Source: Paraburkholderia caffeinilytica (lineage in GTDB: Bacteria; Pseudomonadota; Gammaproteobacteria; Burkholderiales; Burkholderiaceae). From it: a DNA stretch of 64,000 nucleotides. Position 1 is the stretch's first letter. Every line of letters begins with the position of its first letter. Shown here piece by piece: positions 25,254-35,230 of the stretch. Location: positions 2,170,001 to 2,234,000 of the forward strand of contig NZ_CP031466.1 in the NCBI RefSeq assembly GCF_003368325.1. The letters run 5' to 3'. The translations under genes were made by a program, and so were the position numbers. The notes below the pieces were generated by a model that was not told where the DNA came from, ran no database searches, and saw only the letters and a list, made by a program, of their open reading frames with translations.

Positions 25254-26249
25254 TCATTGTTTGCGCAGCGCTTCCAGCGCTGCTCCGAGCGCCGGCTTCG
25301 GTGTCCCTGAGGCGTCCACCAAGCCGAAATTACGCTCGCGCGCATTCTTGCCATTGACTGTGTCCTGCCACTCGTAGATCGAGATCAGCGGTGTATTCAT
25401 CGAAGCACGCCTCATAAGAAATGCCTGGATGCTTGCCGCCTGACCGATCACACCCCCCTTTGCTCCAGACGAGACGCCCCACTCTGTAATCAGTGCCGGC
25501 AGTCCATAGCGGGAAAGAACGTACGCGGATGCATCTTGAATCTGCCGTTCGCCCATTCCATATGCATGGTATGAAACGGCGTCGATGCAATGGTCCGACG
25601 ATGATTGAACGCTCTGTAGTAGCTTGTCCGAGCGGGAACCGGATGCTGGGGCTCTCGCGAAGCCGAACCCAATCACAGGCTTCAATGCGTGAACGTTTTT
25701 CAGTCCGGCGCATACCGCCCGCATATATACCGGAAACGTCGTATCGACATCGCCGGTTGGCCAGTATTCAGGCAACTCCGGTTCATTCCAGAGTTCGACG
25801 GCAAGCACATTGTTCCTGTAAGTACCAACCAGACTGTTTACTACGTGAACCAGTTGCTGCGCGGCGTCGCGTAGTTGCGCATTGCGCGCCGCCTCATCCG
25901 ACTGATAAGACCGAGCAAGAGGGATTGTCGAGCGCACCGTAAGAAGGACCGGCAGGTCCGCATCCTCAGCAGCGCCGAACGCGCTGGCTACCCGCTTCCG
26001 ATATTCAGCGGTCTGCATCGAATTCGCCCATACGCCGAAACGGACAAAGCTAAATCCCGCAGCTTTGATCTGCATCGCCGATGTCGATGTGAAGCGCTCG
26101 ACCTTGACTTGCATGCCTGTCTTTAAGGGGCTTCCGCTATCGAAAGCCCGCTGTCCGAACTGCTGCGCCTGAACTTGCATGGTTATGCCGACCATGCAAT
26201 GCGCGATTGCGATTGCGCCCGTCCTCGATAGATTCCGAAATGAAATCAT
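25254..26249 (-). CDS. Secreted clan GH-A glycoside hydrolase, last gene of the exopolysaccharide operon
   Basis: A 331-residue protein with a signal peptide (cleavage near residue 28, VQA-QQ). The (beta/alpha)8 clan GH-A catalytic residues are visible: acid/base Glu156 in ELWNEPE and nucleophile Glu256 in ITEWGVSS, with YHAYG between. GH5- or GH39-like enzymes of this type cut beta-linked polysaccharides. Its start overlaps the stop of the Wzy gene (ATGA), so it belongs to the operon, and probably trims or releases the polymer in the periplasm or outside. Exact GH family is not certain. Confidence 0.82.
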   Translation of the reverse strand: MISFRNLSRTGAIAIAHCMVGITMQVQAQQFGQRAFDSGSPLKTGMQVKVERFTSTSAMQIKAAGFSFVRFGVWANSMQTAEYRKRVASAFGAAEDADLPVLLTVRSTIPLARSYQSDEAARNAQLRDAAQQLVHVVNSLVGTYRNNVLAVELWNEPELPEYWPTGDVDTTFPVYMRAVCAGLKNVHALKPVIGFGFARAPASGSRSDKLLQSVQSSSDHCIDAVSYHAYGMGERQIQDASAYVLSRYGLPALITEWGVSSGAKGGVIGQAASIQAFLMRRASMNTPLISIYEWQDTVNGKNARERNFGLVDASGTPKPALGAALEALRKQ

Positions 26250-27373
26250 GCGTGACGTGGCGCTCGAGTTTCGGGTGTCCGCATCGGCGCTTCAGAAGAA
26301 CCCGGAGCACGATGTATCAACGCGGATCCACACAATGAACCTGATCGGCGTCCTAATGAGTTGAGCGGCCATGCACAAAAAAGCGCAACGCTCGACAGGT
26401 GTCGAATGTAGCTTCCCAGGTCCGGCTCGAATAACATCGAAACCGCCATGTGACCGATTACCAGACTTGCGAGCACATCTATGGCTCCCATCCCGGTTCC
26501 TTCCAGATGATCAGATGTTCGGCCGCATACGGAACCAACCGCGATCCATACAAAAACCAGCATCAGGAATTCCTTCGGCCCCGGATAAAACAGAACCGGA
26601 ACGTTCAACTTCAGGATTGCGTAGAGGTAATCCGCACAGAAAGCAGCGAACGAGTCCGGCGCGAACAGGTTGTAGAAACCTGTTCGCGCACCATAGGGCG
26701 AGCCGGCGACGAGGTAGTCGACAGCCATATCGCGCGGATGCAACAAAACGTAGTACGCGATATCCGGCAACATATACAGCCCCACCAGAACCGCAAGGAT
26801 CAGAACCGTCTTCAGTCGCAGCGATGCTCGACGAAATACCCACGCGCCCACTGCGATCGCAAGGATCAGCGCAAAATAGATCCGCACCGTCAACGCATAC
26901 CCCACATAGAGAGCAACTGCGGCGACCATGAGATTTCGCACGCCCCATCTCCGGCCGATCAGAATAAGCACGATAGACATCAGAACGACGATCGTGTCCT
27001 TGCTGGCAACGAATAAATTGAAGAACACGCACGGCGCAATCAGCACGGTATTCAACAGCAAACCGCCAAGCCGCTTCGAGTATCCGAACATCAGCCAGAT
27101 GAACAAGGCGCCGACACTCACCACGAAAAGGTTCGTGCCGACACTACCGAGCGAAGAATAAAACTTCGCGACCGCGTCAAAAGAGGTATCCTGATAGGTG
27201 CTTGACCCGCCAATCTGCGACTGAATCTTGTCTGAGTCGCGGAACACGAACTCAGGCAGAAATATGCTGGCTTTCCAGTACATCGTCATATACAACAGGA
27301 TCGCAAAGCCGGAGATCAATCGAACGACACCGTTGCTAAACCGCGGGCCGGTATTGAGTACCTTACGGAACAT
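26246..27373 (-). CDS. Wzy-like polysaccharide polymerase
   Basis: A 375-residue membrane protein with around ten hydrophobic segments and a larger soluble loop in the C-terminal half (near RDMAVDYLVAGSPYGARTG). Wzy proteins share little sequence; the call rests on topology and on position beside wzx in an exopolysaccharide operon. It would join repeat units at the periplasmic face. The ATG at 27373 is preceded by AGAGAGG and lies inside the end of wzx (11-bp overlap). Confidence 0.72.
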   Translation of the reverse strand: MFRKVLNTGPRFSNGVVRLISGFAILLYMTMYWKASIFLPEFVFRDSDKIQSQIGGSSTYQDTSFDAVAKFYSSLGSVGTNLFVVSVGALFIWLMFGYSKRLGGLLLNTVLIAPCVFFNLFVASKDTIVVLMSIVLILIGRRWGVRNLMVAAVALYVGYALTVRIYFALILAIAVGAWVFRRASLRLKTVLILAVLVGLYMLPDIAYYVLLHPRDMAVDYLVAGSPYGARTGFYNLFAPDSFAAFCADYLYAILKLNVPVLFYPGPKEFLMLVFVWIAVGSVCGRTSDHLEGTGMGAIDVLASLVIGHMAVSMLFEPDLGSYIRHLSSVALFCAWPLNSLGRRSGSLCGSALIHRAPGSSEAPMRTPETRAPRHA

Positions 27374-28652
27374 GAATAGCCTCTCTGTTGGCGGTTGCAG
27401 TTTCGGGTACAGCACGGACACGCATCACGATAAACGCCAATATCGCCACGATCCCAGTACTCGCTGCCAGGTGCGCCAGCGCCACGCCCATTGCGCCTAG
27501 CTGCGTCACCAATAGCCATTCCACTGGAATACCGATAGCCGCTACGACAGTCATTGCAATGGCAACCTGCTTGCCCAGGCGCAGTGCGACTGCGCCACTC
27601 CAATAAACGTCGGCGATAGAGCGGAGGACGAAGGAGACAAGCAGAATGCTCAACATGGTGAGTTCACGGCTACCGGAGGGTTCGCGGGCCACGTGGAAAA
27701 TCGGCTTATAAGCAATCAGAATCGCAACCGCGGCAATAATCGTGATGCCAAGGGCAGACCGCATCGAAATTCGCAATGTCGACCAGAAGTCGCTGCCGGC
27801 CCCGCTCAACGAACGTACCAGCCGCGGCCCGGCCGTCATCACGATCGTGGCATAGGCGATCGTCTGGATAGCATTTGCGATCGACCATGCAAACACGTAG
27901 CGGCCGAGCGAATCAGCAGAGATCGTACTGCTCGCGAGAAATCGCTCGCCGTATTGCAGACCGGACAATACGGTTGTCGCGACAAAGAACGGCAAACCCG
28001 TCACCCACACCGAGCGAACGCCGCCTACCTTGCGCGACACCGGCTGCCCCAGGCTTGCCTCAAGTCCCCGACGCCAGATGCACCAGCATGCCGCGAGCGC
28101 GGCAATCACGTTCGTCCCCCACCAGAGCGTGAAGATCGTCTCAATAGATACGATCATGCCGGTGAGTAGACCAGGAATCGCGACGCCGGCCCACGCACCC
28201 GTGCGAATGAAAAGCAGCAGTGCGCCCAGGCGTGGCCGATGCAGCGAAAAAACATAAGAAGTTGTCTCAAGCCCGATATGTTCGGAGAAGGCCACCAACA
28301 TCGCGCCCCAGAGAACGCCAGGTGGGATTCGACGAAACCAGTCGAAGCCGGCACCGCTGCGCACAGTCAAGACGGCGACACCGATCACCACGTAGACGAG
28401 GCAATAGAGCAGGAGTAAACGGCGCGCGTCCTGAATCGCGTCGCCCGGGTTCACGGCGCTCAATCGTCGGTTCATTTCGGTGCTGAATCCTAGTCCGAGC
28501 AATTTGGACGACACAACCGACACGGCAAGCGCCAGACCGTAGTCGGCCACAGCCGCAAATCCGAGCATACGGGCGACAACGACCGTTAGCGCGAATTTCA
28601 GCGCTAGCGACGTGATGCGAAAGGCGAGCCGGATGAACAGGTGCATAACCAT
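27363..28652 (-). CDS. Wzx-like oligosaccharide flippase
   Basis: A 429-residue protein with about 12 to 14 hydrophobic segments. The N-terminal region (FALTVVVARMLGFAAVADYG) resembles the polysaccharide-biosynthesis/MATE-like flippases. It would move the undecaprenyl-linked repeat unit across the inner membrane. Six bases separate it from the upstream pyruvyltransferase gene. Confidence 0.85.
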   Translation of the reverse strand: MVMHLFIRLAFRITSLALKFALTVVVARMLGFAAVADYGLALAVSVVSSKLLGLGFSTEMNRRLSAVNPGDAIQDARRLLLLYCLVYVVIGVAVLTVRSGAGFDWFRRIPPGVLWGAMLVAFSEHIGLETTSYVFSLHRPRLGALLLFIRTGAWAGVAIPGLLTGMIVSIETIFTLWWGTNVIAALAACWCIWRRGLEASLGQPVSRKVGGVRSVWVTGLPFFVATTVLSGLQYGERFLASSTISADSLGRYVFAWSIANAIQTIAYATIVMTAGPRLVRSLSGAGSDFWSTLRISMRSALGITIIAAVAILIAYKPIFHVAREPSGSRELTMLSILLVSFVLRSIADVYWSGAVALRLGKQVAIAMTVVAAIGIPVEWLLVTQLGAMGVALAHLAASTGIVAILAFIVMRVRAVPETATANREAIHVP

Positions 28653-28658
28653 CCCGCG

Positions 28659-29813
28659 CTATAAGCCCCGTGCGGCCCGGAGCTCGACAAGTATCCGTTC
28701 CCGTGCAGCACGGATGCGCTCGAAGCCAGAGGAGGTGTTCGCCCAGAAATTACGAATCGCACCCGGCGCGAGGATTGCCGCGGCGACATTCTCGGGGTCG
28801 AAGTCAGCCGCATTGGCAACCCAACCGTCCAATCCGAGATCGGAATATGCACCAAAGCCTTTGCGCTCATAGCTAAGGTGATAGGAAGGAACGCCACTCA
28901 GCACTGACTCGAGCGAGCCGTGCAAGCGGACCGATACCACGAAGTCCGGCGTATCCGTGGCCAGCATTTCTTTCAGCGACACAAGCTCGCCGTCGACGCC
29001 GATGCTTCGGTAGTACGCGAGGTCGTCGTTGCCGCGCCCTCTGCTCTGCACGGCAAAGCTGATCCGGCATGTCTGCCTCAATCGTTGAATCAGTTGTCGC
29101 GTGGAGCTCTCGTACCGTTCCCGTTGCCGCATCGACCATTTCGGCGCCCGCCGTAGAACGAATGCCACATGAGCCACACGGGTGCGAGACTTCTCCGCTT
29201 GCGCCATGATCTGTGCGCTGCGCCGCTCGAAGTCCAGCACAGCCAGATCAGGCGCGCGACGAGTGTTCGCGTTGTCGGCCAGGAAGGAGGCAGAGCGGTC
29301 ATCACGAACGAACACACAAGAAAACCTCGCGAGCATTCTCGAGAGATGCGCGCGCAACGGTCGTGCCGGCATCGAAGGTCCAATGCTTTGCGGCAAGTAC
29401 ACGGTCGGTTTGCCCGACAGACACGCCGCACGCATCTGAAGCAGGTGACCCGCTTCCAGTTTGAAAGCTTCCATGCAGTTGCGCGCACGCAAGTATCCCC
29501 CGCCGACACCGACGAGAAGATCGGCCGAGGACAGAATTTGCAACAACTCGCGCGTCCGGCGGTTCTTGCCGATCGGCAGCGTCATACCGACCGCTCCGGC
29601 AATACGGGCGATCCCCGCTTCTGCAAGAACCGGTGCCGGGTGAACCTCGGGGTATTGGGAGAAGGAAGCCGGATCAGCAGCGACGATCGACACTCGCGTC
29701 GCCTCCCCAAAGGCCTGCTTCAGCAGGTCGATTGACAGGTCGACCAGCAGACCGTCTCCAGAGTTCTTCGAACTGTACGCGTGAAGGAGAACTACATGCG
29801 TGCTGTTTGACAT
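28659..29813 (-). CDS. Polysaccharide pyruvyl transferase family protein
   Basis: A 384-residue protein. NSGDGLLVD near the N-terminus, LLVGVGGGYLRAR, VYLPQSIGP, VFVRDDRS and the C-terminal SVRLHGSL are typical of the polysaccharide pyruvyl transferase family. It adds a pyruvate ketal from phosphoenolpyruvate to a sugar, giving negative charge to the polymer. The ATG at 29813 shares one base with the preceding stop (TGATG). Confidence 0.88.
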   Translation of the reverse strand: MSNSTHVVLLHAYSSKNSGDGLLVDLSIDLLKQAFGEATRVSIVAADPASFSQYPEVHPAPVLAEAGIARIAGAVGMTLPIGKNRRTRELLQILSSADLLVGVGGGYLRARNCMEAFKLEAGHLLQMRAACLSGKPTVYLPQSIGPSMPARPLRAHLSRMLARFSCVFVRDDRSASFLADNANTRRAPDLAVLDFERRSAQIMAQAEKSRTRVAHVAFVLRRAPKWSMRQRERYESSTRQLIQRLRQTCRISFAVQSRGRGNDDLAYYRSIGVDGELVSLKEMLATDTPDFVVSVRLHGSLESVLSGVPSYHLSYERKGFGAYSDLGLDGWVANAADFDPENVAAAILAPGAIRNFWANTSSGFERIRAARERILVELRAARGL

Positions 29814-31048
29814 CAATGAATCCCCCTAAGCAGACGCTGGTAAAGATCGGCGGTCCGTTCGACCATTGCAGTAGCTGAAAATCGCTCGGCGGCGCGCTCG
29901 CAGTTACGGCTCATGCGATCGCGCATCGCCGGGTTCCGGGCGAGCGCCGCTGTCGCGTCCGCAAAAAGGTTTGAGTCGTCTTCATTGGGAACAACAAAGC
30001 CGATCTGTTCGGCGTCGATCAGTTCCGCTGCTCCGGACACCCTGGTAGACACAATCGGGATACCGGCCGCCATAGCCTCGAGGACGACATAAGGAAAACC
30101 TTCGTAGCGGCTTGGAAGTGCAAAGATGTCAAAGGCGGAGAAGTAGCGGCGTGCTTCTGGAATCAATCCAAGCAAGCGCAGGTTCGTGGGAACGCACTCT
30201 TCGTTCACGCCTGAAACGCTGCCGAAGTCACCGGGACCCATCACCGCAAAAATGACGTTATCCATGCCCCGTTCGAGGAGGCGCTGTGCGACCCGAACCA
30301 GCCGGTCAACGCCTTTCTGGAAGTCCAGACGGCCCACAAAACCGACAACGACGGCGTCATGCGACAACCCGAGCGCAACTCGCGCTTCAATCGACGGAAG
30401 CAAAGCCGGTGCGGGCACGCCGTTGAAAATCGTTTCGATGCGATCTGCTGGAATACGCAATACCTGCTGCAAATGTTCCGCTTCGTCGACGGAAACAGCG
30501 ATGATGCGGTCGCTCCGAAAACGGCCGAGGAAACCTTCGATCAGCCCGTAAAACCGCCGTTGTGCCCGCGGTAAATAAAGATTCAGCGTGTAGACAGCGT
30601 GCGGCGTGTAGACCTGCGCCCACGGTCCAATGCACATCCGCGCGAGCGCTCCCGCCTTCGAACTGTGGCTGTGAACGATGTCCGGCCGGATCCTATGCAG
30701 GTACCTGGATAGTTGAGCGAAGGCGATCATGTCCGCCGTACCAACCGAGCGGTGCATCGAAACACGATGAACCGTATCGCATTGCGCGAGCAGGTTCTCG
30801 GTAAGAATCACTCCGTCGAAACGGTCGCCGATCGGGACAATCAGATGAATGTCGAAGCCACCGCAAGCGCGCAGGCCGCACACCATATCGGCAATATGGA
30901 CCGCTACGCCACCACCTGCCGCTTCAACGACGAGCGCCACCCGCAAAGGAGGCGCCCTCATATCTCGGCGAACCGGCGATGTGCTCACAAAATTGCCGGC
31001 ATCCACCGACCGTGACCGTTCGGCGACACCTTCCGTACTGACTTGCAT
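29813..31048 (-). CDS. GT4-family glycosyltransferase
   Basis: A 411-residue GT-B fold enzyme. The acceptor half has VEAAGGGVAVHIADM and VHSHSSKAGALAR; the donor half has GFVGRLDFQKGVDRL and the EX7E motif in SRYEGFPYVVLEAMAAG. It is the only glycosyltransferase in the operon apart from the initiating enzyme, so it should add the second sugar to the lipid-linked primer. The ATG at 31048 overlaps the kinase stop by one base. Donor sugar is unknown. Confidence 0.9.
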   Translation of the reverse strand: MQVSTEGVAERSRSVDAGNFVSTSPVRRDMRAPPLRVALVVEAAGGGVAVHIADMVCGLRACGGFDIHLIVPIGDRFDGVILTENLLAQCDTVHRVSMHRSVGTADMIAFAQLSRYLHRIRPDIVHSHSSKAGALARMCIGPWAQVYTPHAVYTLNLYLPRAQRRFYGLIEGFLGRFRSDRIIAVSVDEAEHLQQVLRIPADRIETIFNGVPAPALLPSIEARVALGLSHDAVVVGFVGRLDFQKGVDRLVRVAQRLLERGMDNVIFAVMGPGDFGSVSGVNEECVPTNLRLLGLIPEARRYFSAFDIFALPSRYEGFPYVVLEAMAAGIPIVSTRVSGAAELIDAEQIGFVVPNEDDSNLFADATAALARNPAMRDRMSRNCERAAERFSATAMVERTADLYQRLLRGIH

Positions 31049-33336
31049 CACTGCCCCCGATCATAACGGGTAAGCAGCTGACGCCAGCGGCTCGTCAATG
31101 CAGGACGAGGATCTTCATAGCAATACTGAACATATCGGTAACCACCATTCTTACGGTTGTAGCTCCGTCGTCCGGACTTTGGATCGAGACCATTGAGAAG
31201 CGCACCGCTAACCGTGATTCCGGCGTGCGCAAACTGCCTCACCGACTCCACCAGTTCCCCAACGCGCGTATGACCGGCCCGGGCGACGAGCATCACTGTC
31301 GCGCAATGCTCCGCCAGCACCACCGCGTCGACTGCGGCCAGAACCGGGGCTGAGTCGACGAGCACCACGTCGTAATCGTGTGCGCTGTTTTCAAGAAGTT
31401 GCCCTACGCGCTCATGCATCAGTATCTCGGCGGAGCCAGGCGGCAGCACACCAGTGGAGATGAAGTCAAGATTCGGAACAACGCTACGATGAATGACCTG
31501 ATCTGGAGAGAGGGCCCCAGTAATGACGTCTGTCAGGCCGCGCGCGCGTTGTTGACCGAAGTATTCGTGGAGATAGCCCCTGCGAAGGTCACCGTCAATG
31601 ACTAGCACTCGCTTTCCGCTCGTTGCCAGCAGTGCCGCGAAATTCGCGGATACGAAGGATTTCCCGACGCCAGGCGTAGGGCCGGAGATAAGGATCACGT
31701 TATTTCTTGCGTTCAACATCGCGAACTGGAGTGCCGTACGCATGCTCCGCAGGCTTTCGACAGCTGGTTCGCGAGGATTAGCCTCAACAAGCAGGCGAAC
31801 AGCCGATGCATGGTCAATGCTGTTCCGATCGATCTGCTGTTGTTTGCGTGACTCCGGAATCGTCGCGTACACGTGCAAACCGGCATGACGCTCAATCTCG
31901 TCCGCTTCGGCAATCCCCGCGAACAGAAAGTTGTGAGCGAACGCGAAGCCGACACCCAACAGCAATCCGAGCAACGCACCCGCAGCGATCGTTACGGGCC
32001 GATTAGGAAATGCGACGTTTTCGGGAATGACAGGCGTGTCGACAACGCGCACACTTCCGGTCTTGCCTGCCTTGACCAGTTTCAGCTGCTGCACATTGTT
32101 CAACAACGCCGTATAGAGATCGGTCGCCACCTTCACATCGAGCATCAAACGTGCTGCGTCCTGCTGTACGCCGGGCAAGATTTTCATCTGCTGATCAAAC
32201 GCACTTTGCTGAGAACGAAGAGCGGCGATTTGCGCGTTAAGCGCAATCACATCGGGATGCGAATTCGTGAACCGCGAAGCGAGCTCATCGCGCTTCTGTT
32301 GCAATTCGAGCATCCGCGTTCTGGAATCTGCAGTCTGCTGAATGGCTATCCTGGCTTCCTCCGGCAAATCGACGGTGCCCTGCTTCTTTCGCATCTGCGT
32401 GTAGCGCGCCTCGGCGTCTTCCAACTGCTTTCTGAGCAGCGGCACCTGCGTATCAAGGAACACCAGGGATTGCGCCGCTTCAGCGGCTTTGCGTTCGACG
32501 TTCTGCTTCACGTAGTAGCGGCCGATCGCCTGCAACTGGTCCCGAACCAACACGGGATCGGTTGCCGTGAGGGTTGCAATGAGAACGCCTGACGACTTGA
32601 TCTTCTCCTGAATTTCCAGGCCCTTCTGCATGCTCATGATCGTGTCAAGCCGCGATTTCCGGGTCAGCTTGAACTTCGTTCCGGGTGCGGCATTGAACGA
32701 CTTCACAAGCAAAGTCATTGGCCCACTGCTCGTCTGGAACACCTCAGCCACACCGACCCGACCGGTAACGGCCTCATCAAGATCCCAACCAGACAGACGG
32801 TAGCGATTGCCCGAAAGCACCGAGAGCGCGAACTGATCACCTTCCAACCGCTTTGGCACGTCGAACTGAACGATGTCGGCACTTTCCGTGCCCCATGCCC
32901 ACCCTCCGACGCCCAGGACACCGGGACGCATCACAGCATCATTGAACCCGGATATGAAATTACCGATCAACGGAAACCGGCGTGGGCGCACGACAATATA
33001 GCTACGCAATTCGTCGACGACACTGGTTACGACGAGCCGCGACGCCATGATCTGCTGCTCGGCCGACGTCGGCGAGTTGTAGTCGAAAAGTGACGACACG
33101 TCCCCTAGCAAACTCTGCGCGGCACCCGAGCCGCTGCCGTCCTCCACCTGAACCGAGATATCCGCCTGATAAAGCGGAGGGAGCAGAAAGGCAAACGCCG
33201 TCGCAAGCGCGAGGGAGCAAAGGCAAATCTTGAGAATGACCCATCGGTACCCGACAAACACATCCAGTACCCCAATCAGGTCAATCACATCATCTTGTTT
33301 TAACGCCTCGTTTGCGGGCGATTGCAACGGTTTCAT
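31048..33336 (-). CDS. Wzc-like chain-length regulator and tyrosine autokinase
   Basis: A 762-residue inner-membrane BY-kinase. A Wzz domain with first membrane helix at about residues 31-53, a long periplasmic coiled coil, a proline-rich PNRP motif before the second helix, then a cytoplasmic kinase: Walker A SGPTPGVGKS near residue 551, A' VLVIDGDLRRG, and Walker B VVLVDSAP. The C-terminal tail has five tyrosines (SYN, GY, RY, QY, CY) as autophosphorylation sites. It controls polymer length with the Wzb phosphatase. The ATG at 33336 is 31 bp past the phosphatase stop; a TTG 54 bp upstream would overlap that gene. Confidence 0.93.
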   Translation of the reverse strand: MKPLQSPANEALKQDDVIDLIGVLDVFVGYRWVILKICLCSLALATAFAFLLPPLYQADISVQVEDGSGSGAAQSLLGDVSSLFDYNSPTSAEQQIMASRLVVTSVVDELRSYIVVRPRRFPLIGNFISGFNDAVMRPGVLGVGGWAWGTESADIVQFDVPKRLEGDQFALSVLSGNRYRLSGWDLDEAVTGRVGVAEVFQTSSGPMTLLVKSFNAAPGTKFKLTRKSRLDTIMSMQKGLEIQEKIKSSGVLIATLTATDPVLVRDQLQAIGRYYVKQNVERKAAEAAQSLVFLDTQVPLLRKQLEDAEARYTQMRKKQGTVDLPEEARIAIQQTADSRTRMLELQQKRDELASRFTNSHPDVIALNAQIAALRSQQSAFDQQMKILPGVQQDAARLMLDVKVATDLYTALLNNVQQLKLVKAGKTGSVRVVDTPVIPENVAFPNRPVTIAAGALLGLLLGVGFAFAHNFLFAGIAEADEIERHAGLHVYATIPESRKQQQIDRNSIDHASAVRLLVEANPREPAVESLRSMRTALQFAMLNARNNVILISGPTPGVGKSFVSANFAALLATSGKRVLVIDGDLRRGYLHEYFGQQRARGLTDVITGALSPDQVIHRSVVPNLDFISTGVLPPGSAEILMHERVGQLLENSAHDYDVVLVDSAPVLAAVDAVVLAEHCATVMLVARAGHTRVGELVESVRQFAHAGITVSGALLNGLDPKSGRRSYNRKNGGYRYVQYCYEDPRPALTSRWRQLLTRYDRGQ

Positions 33337-33367
33337 TGTGCGTAAAGATAGGGTTTTTTTCCGGCCG

Positions 33368-33874
33368 TCAGGTTGACGATTCGCCGACAACGGGAACAGA
33401 CGCCACGCGGCCGCCGGATAGCTCCGCGATGCGCGCGGCCCATCCTTCGACTCCAGCTTCGATAAGCCTTAGGCTTTCTTCGAATGCCGCACGGCCTTTG
33501 CGATGCGGATCGGGAATATCGAAGCCCGCGTCCGAATGGCGGGGCGACGCCGGCATGTCGCCTAGCCGATAGACGCGTCCATGAAGAGATGCGAACCGAT
33601 GCTCGAGTTGCTGCCGCTGGAGACGGTCCATGACGAGCACGAGGTCGGCGGTAGCGGGCATCCATGTGACCAACTGACGTGCACGGTGTGACCGTATATC
33701 GAGGCCTCGTTCGCCCATCAGGCTGACAGCGACTGGATCGGCTCCGTGACCGATCAACGCCGTCATGCCGGCTGACTCCACCATTACCGACTCGAGATGC
33801 CACGCAAGAAGGGCTTCTGCCATCGGACTGCGGCACACGTTTCCTGCGCAGACAACCAGCACGCGCTTTATCAT
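33368..33874 (-). CDS. Low-molecular-weight protein tyrosine phosphatase (Wzb-like)
   Basis: A 168-residue phosphatase with the P-loop CAGNVCRS (nucleophile Cys9, Arg15) and the general-acid loop DIPDPHRKG (Asp122). It removes phosphate from the tyrosine tail of the Wzc-like kinase next door, cycling the export machine. Its start overlaps the stop of the wza-like gene (ATGA). Confidence 0.93.
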   Translation of the reverse strand: MIKRVLVVCAGNVCRSPMAEALLAWHLESVMVESAGMTALIGHGADPVAVSLMGERGLDIRSHRARQLVTWMPATADLVLVMDRLQRQQLEHRFASLHGRVYRLGDMPASPRHSDAGFDIPDPHRKGRAAFEESLRLIEAGVEGWAARIAELSGGRVASVPVVGESST

Positions 33875-35094
33875 TTCGCGATCACCCCCGCCGTCAAACC
33901 TGTGCTGATCAAAGGCATCAACAGATTCAGCACCCGATTGAAGCGAACGAGGCCGCTACCGTCGACATACACGACGTCTTTGGGTTGCAACTCGAAATCC
34001 TTGGCGAGCAGCATTGCGACCGGCGACCGGCCGTCGAGGTGAAACACTTGCGGCGTCCCTGACAATGAGCCGCGAACCACGAACATCTGCGCGGCGTCGG
34101 CGGTGGATGCATTCACGCTGCCAGCCTGCGAAAGCGCATCCGCGAGCGTGATGCGGCCGGTTCTGCGTGGAATCGCCGAGATCGGCTTGTTGACCTCGCC
34201 CATCACATACACGTCGTTTTCGTCGCGCGACGCGACGCGTAACAGATCGCCGGTTTTCAAATAGAGCCGCGACGGACTCACGCCTTGCGCCAGCAACTGC
34301 GTCAGGTTCACACGATGAGATTCGCCGTCGCGCACGAGCACGAGGTCGCTTTGGTCGGCGGTTTCGCTGAAGCCCCCGGCGCGGCCGATTGCTTCATACA
34401 GCGTCATGGGCACGTCGTTGACCGCGAGGGCACCCGCGCTACGCACCTCGCCGTCGACATAGACCTGATGCGCCCGGTAAGAGGCCATGCGCACAGTCAA
34501 CTGGGGTTTGACGAAGTACTTCGCAAGTGCGCCGCTCAAGCGCTGCTGTATCTCATCCGTCCGCTGACCAGCCACGTGCAGCGGACCTGCATACGGAAAC
34601 GTCAGGCTGCCGTTCTGATCGACGATGAATCCGGGCAGCGGGTCGCCGGGTCGCGCCGACGATTGCGTCTGCGAAGAACCCAGCGCGGCCGCGAACTCCG
34701 GATGATCCCAGACGACGATTTGCAGCACGTCGCCAGGGCCGACGGTATAAGCCGGGGGGGCGCCAGACAGCAACTGCGAAAGCTCGGCCTGCTGTTGCTT
34801 CTGACTTTGGGCGAGGCGCGAAATCAGCGACGCATTGACCTCGGTAATAGCAATATCCGGCGTGCCGGAGGTCGCATCGACCTTCTCGCTTGCCGAACCT
34901 TCACCGGCATCTCCAGTTGGGGGGACACCGCCGTCAATACCCGGCATCTTGTGTACACGGGACGTTTCCATCCGCATCCCGGGCGCCCCCGCGCACGCGC
35001 TGGTCAACAAGGCGACCGCAGCCATCAATGCACCAAGCCGATAGACCGGGCCCGTTTGAATTACCGCTAACATCGTGTTCAACCTATTCTTCAT
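33871..35094 (-). CDS. Wza-like polysaccharide export outer-membrane lipoprotein
   Basis: A 407-residue protein with a lipobox LLTSACAG (Cys about 34), then the polysaccharide-export domain (YTVGPGDVLQIVVWDHPEF, GSLTFPYAG) and SLBB repeats (YVDGEVRSAG, YVMGEVNKPI). It ends in a hydrophobic C-terminal segment that in Wza forms the outer-membrane helix barrel. It builds the outer-membrane pore for the exopolysaccharide. It lies 137 bp downstream of the initiating transferase. Confidence 0.92.
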   Translation of the reverse strand: MKNRLNTMLAVIQTGPVYRLGALMAAVALLTSACAGAPGMRMETSRVHKMPGIDGGVPPTGDAGEGSASEKVDATSGTPDIAITEVNASLISRLAQSQKQQQAELSQLLSGAPPAYTVGPGDVLQIVVWDHPEFAAALGSSQTQSSARPGDPLPGFIVDQNGSLTFPYAGPLHVAGQRTDEIQQRLSGALAKYFVKPQLTVRMASYRAHQVYVDGEVRSAGALAVNDVPMTLYEAIGRAGGFSETADQSDLVLVRDGESHRVNLTQLLAQGVSPSRLYLKTGDLLRVASRDENDVYVMGEVNKPISAIPRRTGRITLADALSQAGSVNASTADAAQMFVVRGSLSGTPQVFHLDGRSPVAMLLAKDFELQPKDVVYVDGSGLVRFNRVLNLLMPLISTGLTAGVIAK

Positions 35095-35230
35095 GCGAGC
35101 ACGCCGTAGCGCCGCTCTCGCTGCCCACCATCGGGCAGACGGGATTCATATTGCATTGAGATGAAAGCCACCTGACAGCCGGCACAGTTCCGCCGGCCGA
35201 CGTTCTCCTGGAACGCCCGGAGGCTAAGGA

